Origin: Heliocybe sulcata
Lineage: Eukaryota > Basidiomycota > Agaricomycetes > Gloeophyllales > Gloeophyllaceae
NCBI GenBank assembly: GCA_004369045.1
Contig: ML213503.1
Coordinates: 1,377,343 to 1,441,342 of the forward strand
DNA: 64,000 bases
Direction of reading: 5' to 3'
Notes under the pieces: generated by a model
The model's database searches: none
The model's input: the letters and a program-made list of their open reading frames with translations, nothing else
What the model was told of the DNA's origin: nothing
Shown: in pieces, positions 43,526 to 53,110 of the stretch
How the letters are laid out: the number at the start of each line of letters is the position of its first letter
Numbering within the stretch: position 1 is the stretch's first letter
Position numbers and translations under genes: made by a program

Positions 43526-44610
43526 TTAGTCCATATCTTTCAAGCAGAACTCCCATGACCGGTCCTCTCCGCCTTGACCCGTCGTCCCTTCACCGCCGAG
43601 TCTCTCTCCCTTCGTCATTCTGTGTTCATATCCTTTCCAGGCGGATCGAATGAATTGGAATGATCGTAATTGTATGTACTTGGGATTCCGCTGCGTGCCA
43701 GTACCAGTGGGCGGTGGGGGGTTCTTCGCCAGTTTGGGTACATCCCTGGAAGAAAAGGCGAAATTGAGCTGTCAGACGTGCCAGCAACGGTGTCAAGCAT
43801 GGAGCTTACCAGAGAGTATAGGGCGGTACATTTCGTAACGTAATCAAGACAGTACCTCTTAACCGTGTTCTGCCTCGAGGCGATGCTGTCTCCTGGTCCA
43901 TGGCGTCCTCCTCGTTATCGTCGTCGCCGTCTGCATTAGCTTTCTGCTTCCGGGACTTATGCCCGGACGGAAGAGGGCCCTCTATCAGGAAGCTTGAGGC
44001 AGAGCGCAAGAATCCCAGGATCAGGAGCTGATTTGACAGGATATTTCTATCCTGATCTGCGATGCCTTTGCCTGAACACAAAAAGTCAGTATGACACTCA
44101 AGGTTCTGAGCAATGTTTGCGGTACATTTTACCTGCATGAGGGAAGTTCCAAACTATTCGGTCAAATCTGCGACCTTTCAAAGCCGAGCACTTCTCCAGC
44201 TTGGTCGCATCCACGCTGAACAGAAGCTCCGCCCCTTTATCTCGAAGAGCAGCGACAATGTCGCGGCATTCAGGATATTTCCCGTAGCATTGCTCTTCGC
44301 TGTCGTACGCGGTCGCAGTCACGTTCTTCGCGGGTAGGAACTCCAGAACGGTAGGTGGAGTTACAACTAGCGCATGGGCGAACGAGAAATTGCCTTCACC
44401 GACGAGGAGAATGGTGTCTTCTGGGGAGAAGGGTATTGTAGCCGGAGAATGCTGGTTTACTTTTGATTTTCCTTTCGACTTGGCCGAGCCGAGCTTGCTT
44501 TTGTGTTCGGCTGCTTTGGCTGCCTTAGCGGCCTTTTCCTTCTTGTCTACACGAGCCTGATGGGAGAGTAGTGCCGCCTTCAAGGATGACTTGTTCCCAG
44601 ACTTTCCCAT
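43526..44610 (-). CDS. BMT5: 25S rRNA (uridine-N3)-methyltransferase
   Basis: Nucleolar SAM-dependent enzyme of the BMT5/DUF2431 family that methylates uridine in large-subunit rRNA. The ATG at 44610 starts MGKSGNKSSLKAALLSHQAR, then a Lys/Ala-rich basic lead. The Rossmann core has DTILLVGEGNFSFAHALV (SAM loop), ATAYDSEEQCYGKYPEC, LLFSVDATKLEKC, and FDRIVWNFPHAG where the NFPH catalytic motif sits. After an intron come GIADQDRNILSNQLLILGFL, an acidic insertion (DGDDDNEEDAMDQE) and GTVLITLRNVPPYTLW. The end is GYEHRMTKGERLGGEG ... FCLKDMD with the stop at 43526-43528. About 300 residues in four or five exons. Confidence 0.87.
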
Positions 44611-44865
44611 CCTCGTCTACTTGCCGTCTGGGATAGCGAAATCCAGTTTGGACTCTGGAGGGAGACAAGTTGCGTGGGATTCAGACATCTTCCATCCGTT
44701 CTCACGATAATACTCCGAGCTTATTGATCAGGTCTATCAAGGTCTATCATCGCAAGAACGGCCATCCTGGACGCAAGCAACACGAACCTCGTCTCTGGTT
44801 GGTCTCCCTATAGGCATGCCCAATTACGACACCAGCTCAGTTTGTAATGCACGGCAGGCGCAAGA
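44611..44865. promoter_or_regulatory. Divergent promoter, BMT5 and F-box-like gene
   Basis: 255 bases between two head-to-head starts. GGTCTATCA appears twice near 44731-44749. No TATA box. Confidence 0.4.
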
Positions 44866-46498
44866 ATGCATCGCGCACTCGAGCTGCCGGACATCTTACA
44901 CATCATCTGCGAACACCTCATAGTCACATCCAACGGCGAATTCCTAACGAACCGTGATCAAGCGCAGTTCCTACAGCTAGCCTTGACATGCAAGACATTC
45001 TTGCCTGTCGCTTTGGATAATCTCTGGTGCAGCATGTACTTCATAACGCCGCTGCTGCGCCTGATGCCCACCTTCGGTACCAAGCATCCCGACAGCCTTG
45101 AATACGCGAGTGCCGCTGCTCTCTCACTCGTTATAAGCTAAAGCTTGGTTACAGGTCTTGCATGCAAATCCATCTCAAGACATCTGGGACATATTCGACT
45201 CCTACGCCGCGCGGATCCGGTGCATTCACCTCACCGCGCGTGACCGCATCGATCCGTCGGTATATGACGCCCTCTTATCATGGCATCCAGCACCACTTCT
45301 GCCAAATCTTCGTCGGCTCTACTGGAGAGGTTTGGATCTTTCAGCGACAGAGGCGGCCCTGTTTGTGTCGCCGACCGTTCAACGATTGCGGTTCATGCTG
45401 TTTCAATATCCGGAGCAAGACGGCGGAACCCTGAAGTTCCTCAAGCAAATGCCAGAGACGTCTTTAGAAGAGCTCGCCCTGTGGGGAAAGTTGACACCAG
45501 CGTGTCTTGCTGTCCCGCCCCGGTTTACGAATCTGCGGACACTTTACGTTTGGGAATCGTATGGCAAATCTGAAGAAGCGGTGTTCGACGAGTTGTATAC
45601 GGCTGCGCTGAAGATGAAACATTTAACATCCTTGTCTCTGCGTCTACCGCTGGGGTATGCTTACGCAAGTACGGAACCGCTGGTATTAGGGGACCTTGAA
45701 TATCTCTGTCTACAGGGAGAGATTCACGCCCTGACTCAGGTCTTTCGTGCCATGTCCGCGAACCAGCTTTGGGAGCTCGGGATGACCGTAGATACTCATC
45801 GTTGTCCAGAGGGCGACTATAGTAATCTCCTATCGACTCTGCCATTCCCCAATCTGCACGTTCTGGAGGTCAACACGACGAATGAGGACCGGAATACACT
45901 CACCCACGACCACGCCGACATCATCGAGCCGCTGCTATCATTGAAGCAGCTGGAAGAAGTACAGATCAACTTCCCGTCGGACAATGTCCGTCTGAACGAC
46001 GGCAGTATTGAGTCCATGGCGAATGCTTGGCCGCGTCTAAAGCTGCTTCGGATGGTCACCTACAGCAGTTTGATGAGCCATATGCATCCGGATGTGGCAA
46101 TGATACCGCGGCTCGGGGCGCTCGTCCATCTTGCTCGTCGCTGCCCGGACTTGCAGACTCTGCAAATTCAGGTCAATGCTAGGGAATTTCCTGATGCCTT
46201 GCAACCGCGAGTGAGCCACGGTCTACGTACCATGGAGCTGCATTGCTCGCCTATCAGGGAGCCGCAGCAGGTTGCGTTGTGGATGGACAGCGTGTTCCCG
46301 AATATTACGGACTGGAGGCAGGTCGACGGATTTTGGAAAGAGGAGTGGACGACGGTTTCGAACCTCCTCCACTCGTACCGGGCGGCCAGGACTATCGACA
46401 GAGGGCAACGACCACGGTCACCGACATCATCGTCTTGCGCTAGCGTTGATCCTGGTCGGGTTCACGACTACGATTCCCCAATACAGTTCCACGAATAG
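44866..46498 (+). CDS. F-box-like protein with LRR-type repeats
   Basis: Basidiomycete-type F-box protein. The ATG at 44866 gives MHRALELPDILHIICEHLIV, then LQLALTCKTFLPVALDNLWC, the usual degenerate F-box. An intron follows; the clearest pair is a donor near 45078 (after MPTF) and an acceptor near 45181 or 45154. The second exon reads DIWDIFDSYAARIRCIHLTA and continues with leucine-rich units (PNLRRLYWRGLDLSATEAAL, LEELALWGKLTPACLAVPPR, MKHLTSLSLRLPLGYAYAS). It ends after WMDSVFPNITDWRQVDGFWK with a short basic/Ser tail. About 510 residues. Substrate unknown. The splice choice changes a few residues only. Confidence 0.8.
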
Positions 46499-47868
46499 AT
46501 GCCTGCAAATAGACGTTATGGATGCTGGCTGGCAGATCCACATCATTGGATCGCTCAGGTAGGTGATCTGGTATGGCTTCAGGCTTGACTATGGCGCAGC
46601 TTTCGGCTGACCGCAGTCTTAGAATATCGTATTCCTTCGTATGGGAACGCGGATGAATGACATTTTTATTGGAGCGCATCTCATACGCCACCGCCTCGCT
46701 TTGCCCACGAGGTGTGGTATTCATTCCCTCGTTCAAGACCTTTTTGTGCGGGCCGTGGCATGCGCAGTTATGTTACTTCTCATAGAGGCGACATATGGAA
46801 TTGCGCCCGGTGAATGGGACACTAGTGCATGACATATTTGACAAGATGACACCATCGTCTTACTATTAGAGCCGACGGCCGACCTGGTTCTGGGTTCAGC
46901 AAGAGGTTCCAACATCTGTAGGTCCACTTCGACACAGAAACATCGCACTTTCAAGGCACAAGGTTCCGCTAGTACGTATAACCTTTAGTCTCGGGATCAG
47001 AATCTGTCCGTGCAAGTCGCCTAGGCACCCATTCCCAGTCGAAGCTAAACGTACCGGTGCAGGGAATTCTGCGAGACAGCATGAGGTGCGAAGAACATGC
47101 ACGCCGATGAAAGACCAGTTTGAGTTCGAGCGGTTTCTGCCACCATTCTTGATTACATGGCCAATCTCAATCCGTCATTCAACAAGTGCCGCATTTGAAT
47201 TTGAACTCCTCCGAGGATAAGAACTTGCCAACCCACGCGAAGTACCTGTCCGGAAGTTGTCCTTGCCTCGTGCTGTGTATGCCCCGGGCCCGGTCAGTTT
47301 TCCGTCCTCTTCGTCCGACTGTGGCATGGCAGCACTCTTAGCTCTTATGGGAGCTCTTGGACAGTAAATATTAATCTGTTCATCCGTCAAGTTTTCCGAC
47401 CAGTTTGGTCTCGCTATGTGCAGTCCGAGTGCAAGAAGGCGAGAATCGATAGCCTCAAGCTTCATGATGCAGTAATTAGTACTGTTGCTCTTCCGGTAGA
47501 GCAGGGTCGGCTCTTCGTCATCTCACACGTCCTTGACGCATGGTAGTTGGGTGATATTCGAATGATGGAATAGCTGGTCGCATTCGGGGAATTGTGCAAC
47601 TGCTCGCGCTCATTATATTGTTATCATTTACTTTCACTTGATGCTCTCTGGGCATCAATATTGTGACCTGCAGTGTCACAAGAGTTGAAATAGTCGGAAT
47701 GACGCAATGTTATGTTGTGAGGCCTCGATTGCCACGTGAGGAAGAGACAAGCTAAAGCCCGGGGTAAAACCCTGCAGTTTGTCCACCCTGTAATTCACAT
47801 CCTCCTCCGCTCTCATAGAGCTCATATACCGGTCGCTCTTTTTTATTCTGACCGCGGTACACTTCGAC
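46499..47868. other. Gene-poor intergenic stretch
   Basis: Nearly 1.4 kb without a gene I can support well. The only notable frame is on the minus strand at 47175-47465. No repeats or terminal inverted repeats seen. Confidence 0.4.
47175..47465 (-). CDS. Doubtful small ORF, 96 residues
   Basis: Not recognised. An ATG at 47465 starts MKLEAIDSRLLALGLHIARP, then NWSENLTDEQINIYCPRAP, and it ends SSNSNAALVE. No signal peptide, membrane span or known motif. It may be a real orphan gene, an exon of one, or chance; composition is unremarkable. Kept only because the surrounding 1.4 kb is otherwise empty. Confidence 0.22.
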   Translation of the reverse strand: MKLEAIDSRLLALGLHIARPNWSENLTDEQINIYCPRAPIRAKSAAMPQSDEEDGKLTGPGAYTARGKDNFRTGTSRGLASSYPRRSSNSNAALVE

Positions 47869-49818
47869 ATGGGCTTACTCGATCAGCGCCCCGCCAAGTG
47901 GCGGAAGAGCACCGACTATGGTAACGTGCTCCCTCTGAAGGCATCCACACCGCCGCGCGCGGGCTCGCCAGACTCGATGTCCACTCTCTTGGCCTATCCA
48001 CGACGCTACAAGCGGTTATTCACCAGTGCACTGCTCGGTTTATCGATTCTGGGCCTCCTTTACAACCTTAGCGCGACGCCGGCCAGCGGGACGGCTAGAC
48101 AGCTGGAGACCATGGTCGAGGACATCGTTGCGGGCGAAACGAACCCAAATCCTCCATTATACGAGGCATGGCACAAGGCTGAGCTGGCCATGCCGCAGCA
48201 CGACCCGGAGTTACCGTTCCCAGAGGGCAAGGAGGGGCGATATTTTTGGGCGCCGAATCATGTACATGGTAAGCTGCGGACAGTCGTCGGGTCGGGAGCT
48301 TTATTGATTTTCGATGCCAGGGTCGGGATGGGGGAATGCTATGCAAGAGCTAATACTTAACGCGCACTTCTCATATGTCGCTAAGCGAACGTGAGTCTGG
48401 TGGACCTGCTATTCTAGCCTCTTTGTGTTGAACTTCGTTCATAGCTTTGTATACGATAATTACACCTGGAATCGCGATCTATCACAAGAATACTCAGATT
48501 TCAACGGCAAACTAATACCATCGCGAATACCTTTAACTGCACTATTAGGCGGTCAGTGTTAGTGCTAACCTCAGTATGACCCTTCCTGATGTTTCTCCTC
48601 TATAGGTCCCATTGTCGGCGAGTCGATACCTAATCACGGTGAAATCCTGCCAAGATCAGTCCGGAAGGAGTTCTTCGACGAAGTATGCCCGGAGCGGACA
48701 ATAGTCCACAGCCAGGAAGTGACCTCGACCTTATCTTCAGAAGCCACTGCCAGTCAGGTCCTCCAGGCCTGGAAGGACAAGCTCGATTCCATAGAGGATC
48801 GTTGCGTTGAGATCGACATCTCCTCGTCACAGATCTTCGAGATTTGGTACGCCTCCGCGTAATTTGTTCTAAGACGGCACGTAACTCACCTTCAGTTTCC
48901 CTCTAGGATATTTGGTAGCAAGCGTGCCTTGGATATTTGGCCCTCGCTCCGCGCTTCACCAATCATGACCAACTTTCATTGGTCGCCCCTCGTCCACTCT
49001 GCCGTCGAGCTCAACTCGAACCTGTTCACTTCCTCACCTAGTTTCCTTTCCTCTCTCCTCTCCTACCTGCCGTTCATTTCCTCCCCATCTTACCCTTCCA
49101 CCCTTGCACAGTACAAACCCATCCCCGGCTTGCTTGCTCTCCACATCCGCAGGGGAGACTTTGTGGACCATTGCCATCACCTTGCGAAGTGGTCGTCACG
49201 GTACAACGGGTTCAATAGTTTCCCAGAGCTGCCAGACCAGTTCGAGCCTCCTGCAGGCGGCGGATGGGGCGAGACGACGCCTGAGAACGACGCGACGTAC
49301 ATCCGGCACTGTTTCCCGTCAATAGAGCAGATCGTCGAGCGCGTAACGCAAGTGCGCAACTTCGAGGCGACTCGACTGCGCAGGAAGGGCGGCGGGCTGA
49401 AGAACGTGTTCATAATGACGAACGGGCCGAAGGAGTGGGTGGACGAGCTGAAAGAGGCGTTGAGCCGGCGCGGGATCGAGGAGGGGCAGGAGTGGAAGAA
49501 CGTCGCGAGTAGCAGGGATTTGGTGTTGAACAGGGAGCAAAAGGGCGTTGCGCAGGCAGTGGATATGGTTATCGGCCAGAGAGCGCAGGTTATTATTGGG
49601 AACGGGGTGAGTGCATCTTTCTCGGGCTATTGGGCTCTGGATGTGTTGGTTCGCAAGCGGGCTTAGCTGTCCGTCCGGCATTCCTGTGGATTCAGGTCAG
49701 GTGCATGATGCAACGGGTTACTGACGCCGTGCTCTCGCAGTTCTCGAGTCTGACTTCGAATATCGTTATGCTGCGGAGGGCAAACGATATTCATCCCGAC
49801 ACCAACCGGTTCTGGTGA
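47869..49818 (+). CDS. Second HIRRGD fucosyltransferase-fold membrane protein
   Basis: Likely Golgi glycosyltransferase of the O-fucosyltransferase-like superfamily. The ATG at 47869 starts MGLLDQRPAKWRKSTDYGNV. One signal-anchor (LFTSALLGLSILGLLYNLSA) follows at about residues 46-66. The lumenal part has GRYFWAPNHVHG, spliced to GWGNAMQELILNAHFSYVAK, the cofactor-proximal start of the fold. After TFVYDNYTWNRDLSQEY come several short exons, then LLALHIRRGDFVDHCHHLAK (donor-binding Arg), NDATYIRHCFPSIEQIVERV, NVFIMTNGPKEWVDELKEAL and MVIGQRAQVIIGNG. The last exon gives FSSLTSNIVMLRRANDIHPD, ending NRFW. About 540 residues. It shares the HIRRGD core with the gene at 19807 but little else; the acceptor is unknown. 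Confidence 0.8.
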
Positions 49819-50536
49819 TCCCGCTTCCCCGCCCCATCCTACGCTTGCGACACTCTCTGGCTGTTCTGCTTTGTTTATACGGGAGGAATGTCGATACCGG
49901 ATCTGGGTCGCGGAACAGCCTGACCTCCCCTCCAACAAACCTCCGTGCATACATTCCACGATTCTCACTGCCCACCGTTCCTGACTGTATACGAACTCTG
50001 GATCGGACTTGGTATCATTCCTGGCTTGCAGGCTCACGTCAGCGCCATTCATTCATTCCATTCTACTTGCTGAACATTGTCTCGATCTTATGTATTTGTA
50101 GTGATAGTGCTGCCTATCTAGTTAGACTCGAAGCTAATTTACTTCCGCTCTGCTTTTCGTGTAATGGTGATTGGGTGAGAGTGGCGTGCGGTGTGATCGC
50201 ATTGACTTAGGCGGTGTGGCCGAAGGCTGTATGGGGAAGTCGCTTTCTGCATTGAGATCCGTGTGGCGGGCGATGATGGCGAGAATCATGTGCAAGTGTG
50301 AGGGCGGGCGATTGATACGTAGCGGTGATATCATCAGATGCGTTCATATCGAAGGAAGACGTGTCTTAGACGGTGGCGCGTGTCGCGTCTGCGGTATAAA
50401 ACCAGGAAGGAGGTAATGCAGGTATCCTACTTTCCACTGCCACCTTCTATAATTGCAGTGAGTGTGCTGCAATCTATCCTCACCGTCTCAGGCTGACCTG
50501 GATGTCCTAGAGCACCACAATAGTGATTAATCCATT
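49819..50536. promoter_or_regulatory. Intergenic, caleosin promoter
   Basis: 718 bases without a gene. A TATA box lies near its right end; the frame at 49815-50210 is a shadow. Confidence 0.45.
50395..50401 (+). promoter_or_regulatory. TATA box of the caleosin gene
   Basis: TATAAAA in a GC-rich setting, 136 bases before the ATG at 50537 and correctly oriented. Confidence 0.55.
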
Positions 50537-51465
50537 ATGCCCGAATCCCATCTTGCGACTGAGGACGTGCGCACGTACTCTGAAGCGGTGAAGGAGATCC
50601 CTCCGGAGGAGCACGATCCTAGCCTCGACCTGCCCCCGTCAGAGTCGGACGGGGAGAGTCGGGAAGGGCAGAAGCGGCGCGGCAGCGATGATAAGGGCAA
50701 AATCGGTCTGACGGCTACGATGGAGGGGGAGCCGCGGGAGGGGTTTGTGCCCAACGAGAAGGACAAGTTGAAGGAGGCAGGTCCGTTGGCGGCTTTTCTT
50801 TAGATACGGATTTCAGGACGAAGTGCTGACGCGAATTTGTGCCAGGTGTGGCGAGGCCCAACCAGGCAGCGACGCGGGCGCACCCCGAGGGCACGACCGG
50901 GGACGCATACAACCGGGAACACTCGAAGGAATCGGTTCTGCAGCAGCACTGCAACTTCTTCGACCGCGACCGCGACGGGGTCATCTGGCCGACTGACACA
51001 TTCCGCGGGTTCTACCAGCTTGGCTTTGGGCTCTTCCTGTCCCTCTTGTCGACGGTGATCATCCACACGTTCTTCGCGTACCCTACACAGGAGTGGTGGC
51101 AGTGGATCCCGGACCCGTTGTTCCGCATCCACACGGAGCGGATTCATCGGGACAAGCATGGGAGCGATAGCGGGAGTTATGACAACTATGGCGGGTTCGT
51201 GCCGCAGAAGTTTGAGGATTTCTTTGAGCGGTATTCGAGTTTGCCCGGGAAGGATGGGTTGACTGTTTTGGATACTGTGAAGGGGATTGTGGGGCAGAGG
51301 TGTGTGTTTGATCCGATTGGGTGGGGAGGGGCGTCGTTTGAGTGGTTGGCGACGTGGATCCTTCTGTGGCCTGCGGATGGGATTATGAAGAAGGAGGATG
51401 TGAGGGGGATATACGACGGGAGCATTTTCTGGAGTGTTGCAAAGAAGAGGGGGGTGAAGTTTTGA
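50537..51465 (+). CDS. Caleosin (haem peroxygenase, lipid-droplet protein)
   Basis: Calcium-binding haem protein of lipid droplets or ER that oxygenates fatty acids using hydroperoxides. Exons 50537-50780 and 50846-51465 give 287 residues. The first 80 residues are charged and disordered. The core begins QQHCNFFDRDRDGVIWPTDT, a single EF-hand preceded by the conserved haem His. The hydrophobic segment is LGFGLFLSLLSTVIIHTFFA; I do not see a plant-type proline knot. Then comes IHRDKHGSDSGSYDNYGGFV with the second conserved His, PQKFEDFFERYSS, and the end WILLWPADGIMKKEDVRGIY to RGVKF. Fungal members act in lipid storage and oxylipin formation; both haem ligands are kept here. Confidence 0.92.
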
Positions 51466-51816
51466 GGTTCGAGTATGGCCGGTCCGCACACTAGAACGCG
51501 TTAATGATTAGCAATGGGATTGTATCATCATTCTACTTTACCTGTAATGTGTAGCATAGCATGAATGTATTTCTTGGCACACTATGTTCACCGATCTAGA
51601 GGAGATGCAGGGACGTCTGAGATTAGGTGGCAATCGACGCATGATGTGGAAGATGCAGGTAGGACAGCGTGAGCGCCATGACTTCTTGCCATCGGATCCG
51701 CCCTGAAGATATGGATCAAAGCTCATATTACATTGTTTGATTTGCTATGCTTCCGACGTTACATGCAGTACCTCTACTGCGCGAGCCTACACAAAAAGAA
51801 TAAGGATAGAGGTGAT
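51466..51816. other. Spacer between convergent genes
   Basis: 351 bases holding the 3' ends of the caleosin and thioredoxin genes. Nothing else seen. Confidence 0.4.
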
Positions 51817-52317
51817 CTACGCGGCGCCGGCGGACTTGACGAACGTCTGCAGTGATAACATGGCATGAGCGCTCGGTTATCAGTAGATCAGCAGGAGAAA
51901 CGTACGGTCAGACCGCTGGGGTTGGCGCCGACAAAGTCCTTGAGCTTGTTGCCGCTCTTGAAGGCGATAAAGGTGGGCATCTGGGATAATTCAGCTTGAT
52001 GTAAGCAATTGCGTCAGTACGTGCGGAATAGGGTACTCACGGCACGGACGCCGACCTCCTGGGCGATATCGGGCTGGTCGTCGACGTCGACCTTGTAGAA
52101 CTCGACGTCGGTGTGCTCGTCGGAGAGCTTCTCGAAGATGGGGGAGATGACCTTGCAGGGGCCGCACCAGGTTGCCCAGAAGTCGAAGACGGTGACCTTG
52201 TCGGATTTGATCTGGAGGCGATCGTTAGCGTCGGGATGAATGAATGAAGAAGAAAGGAGGACGCACGATCTCGTGGAACTTTTCGAGGGAGTCGACTACG
52301 GTGACTTTGCCGCCCAT
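51817..52317 (-). CDS. Thioredoxin
   Basis: Small disulfide reductant of the cytosol. The ATG at 52317 starts MGGKVTVVDSLEKFHE. After intron 1 comes SDKVTVFDFWATWCGPCKVI with the WCGPC active site, then SPIFEKLSDEHTDVEFYKVD, VDDQPDIAQEVGVRA, MPTFIAFKSGNKLKDFVGAN with the cis-Pro, and the end TFVKSAGAA (stop 51817-51819). Four exons, about 107 residues, the usual length. No targeting signal. Divergent from the sterol-transfer gene. Confidence 0.94.
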
Positions 52318-53110
52318 GGTTGTGTGTGGTGTGGTAAGATTTGAGTAAGAGAAGGGTGCTGTGGATTGGAGAGGAAGAGGAGATCGGGTTTTATAGCAGC
52401 GATATCAAGCGCGCCATCGTTGGTCATGGGTCACGTGCAGGCGCTGACTGTGAGCGGTGCATCAGTCCATCGAGCTGCGCGTCGGTGTTGTATCATCCGA
52501 ATTCCAGATACTTGTCATGCGTCGCCGACGCCGATGAGAACGTGCTGGAACCTGCTGGTGCAGCGGACGATGAAGGTCTCGCATGGATGTCTTGATCAGG
52601 CAGGGCAAGCGCCAAATTAGGACATATGTTCATCTTTTGTTATCATCTCTCTGCAATCTATGGTACACTTCGATCTCTTTCCCAGCCACCATGCGGACAT
52701 TGCATCGACTCGCGAGTTGCCACTCCGCTGCGGGGCATTGCTTCTCGCCAAGCCCGTCGGACGGTGGATGTAGCGAGCGCGTAATGGCAGTCTCGATCGT
52801 GGAGTCGCCCTGCATGTATTCCCTCCTCTGACTGCGCATGCGACTGCCTTCCTCACATTCAAATCCGCCTCAAAAGCGTAGCCAGCAATCCTATCCGACT
52901 CTAATCCGTTTCATTGTTTATTGGTACGCAGCTGGAAATAGTCTTCTGGATCCTGTCCAACTGATCGCGACGTGTCTTGCCTTTGACGCTCAGCATATTT
53001 TCCTTTTGACACCTCTGCCGGACAGGCTTAGTCGCTTACCCTCAGTGCACACGAACCTTCCTTCCCTGTATATTCCCCAACCTGCACTCGAAATCCCCTA
53101 CACATTACCC
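52318..53110. promoter_or_regulatory. Divergent promoter, thioredoxin and Lam-type gene
   Basis: Contains the thioredoxin TATA box on the left and a CT-rich leader on the right. An open frame runs upstream from 53111 to 52838, but its translation looks like a pyrimidine-rich leader. Confidence 0.45.
52389..52395 (-). promoter_or_regulatory. TATA box of the thioredoxin gene
   Basis: TATAAAA on the minus strand, 72 bases upstream of the thioredoxin ATG, in a 793-base divergent region (52318-53110). Fits a strongly expressed gene. Confidence 0.5.

Noticed and set aside
52838-53110. N-terminal extension of the sterol-transfer protein
   Set aside because: The frame is open but its composition is that of a pyrimidine-rich leader; the ATG at 53111 is the better start.
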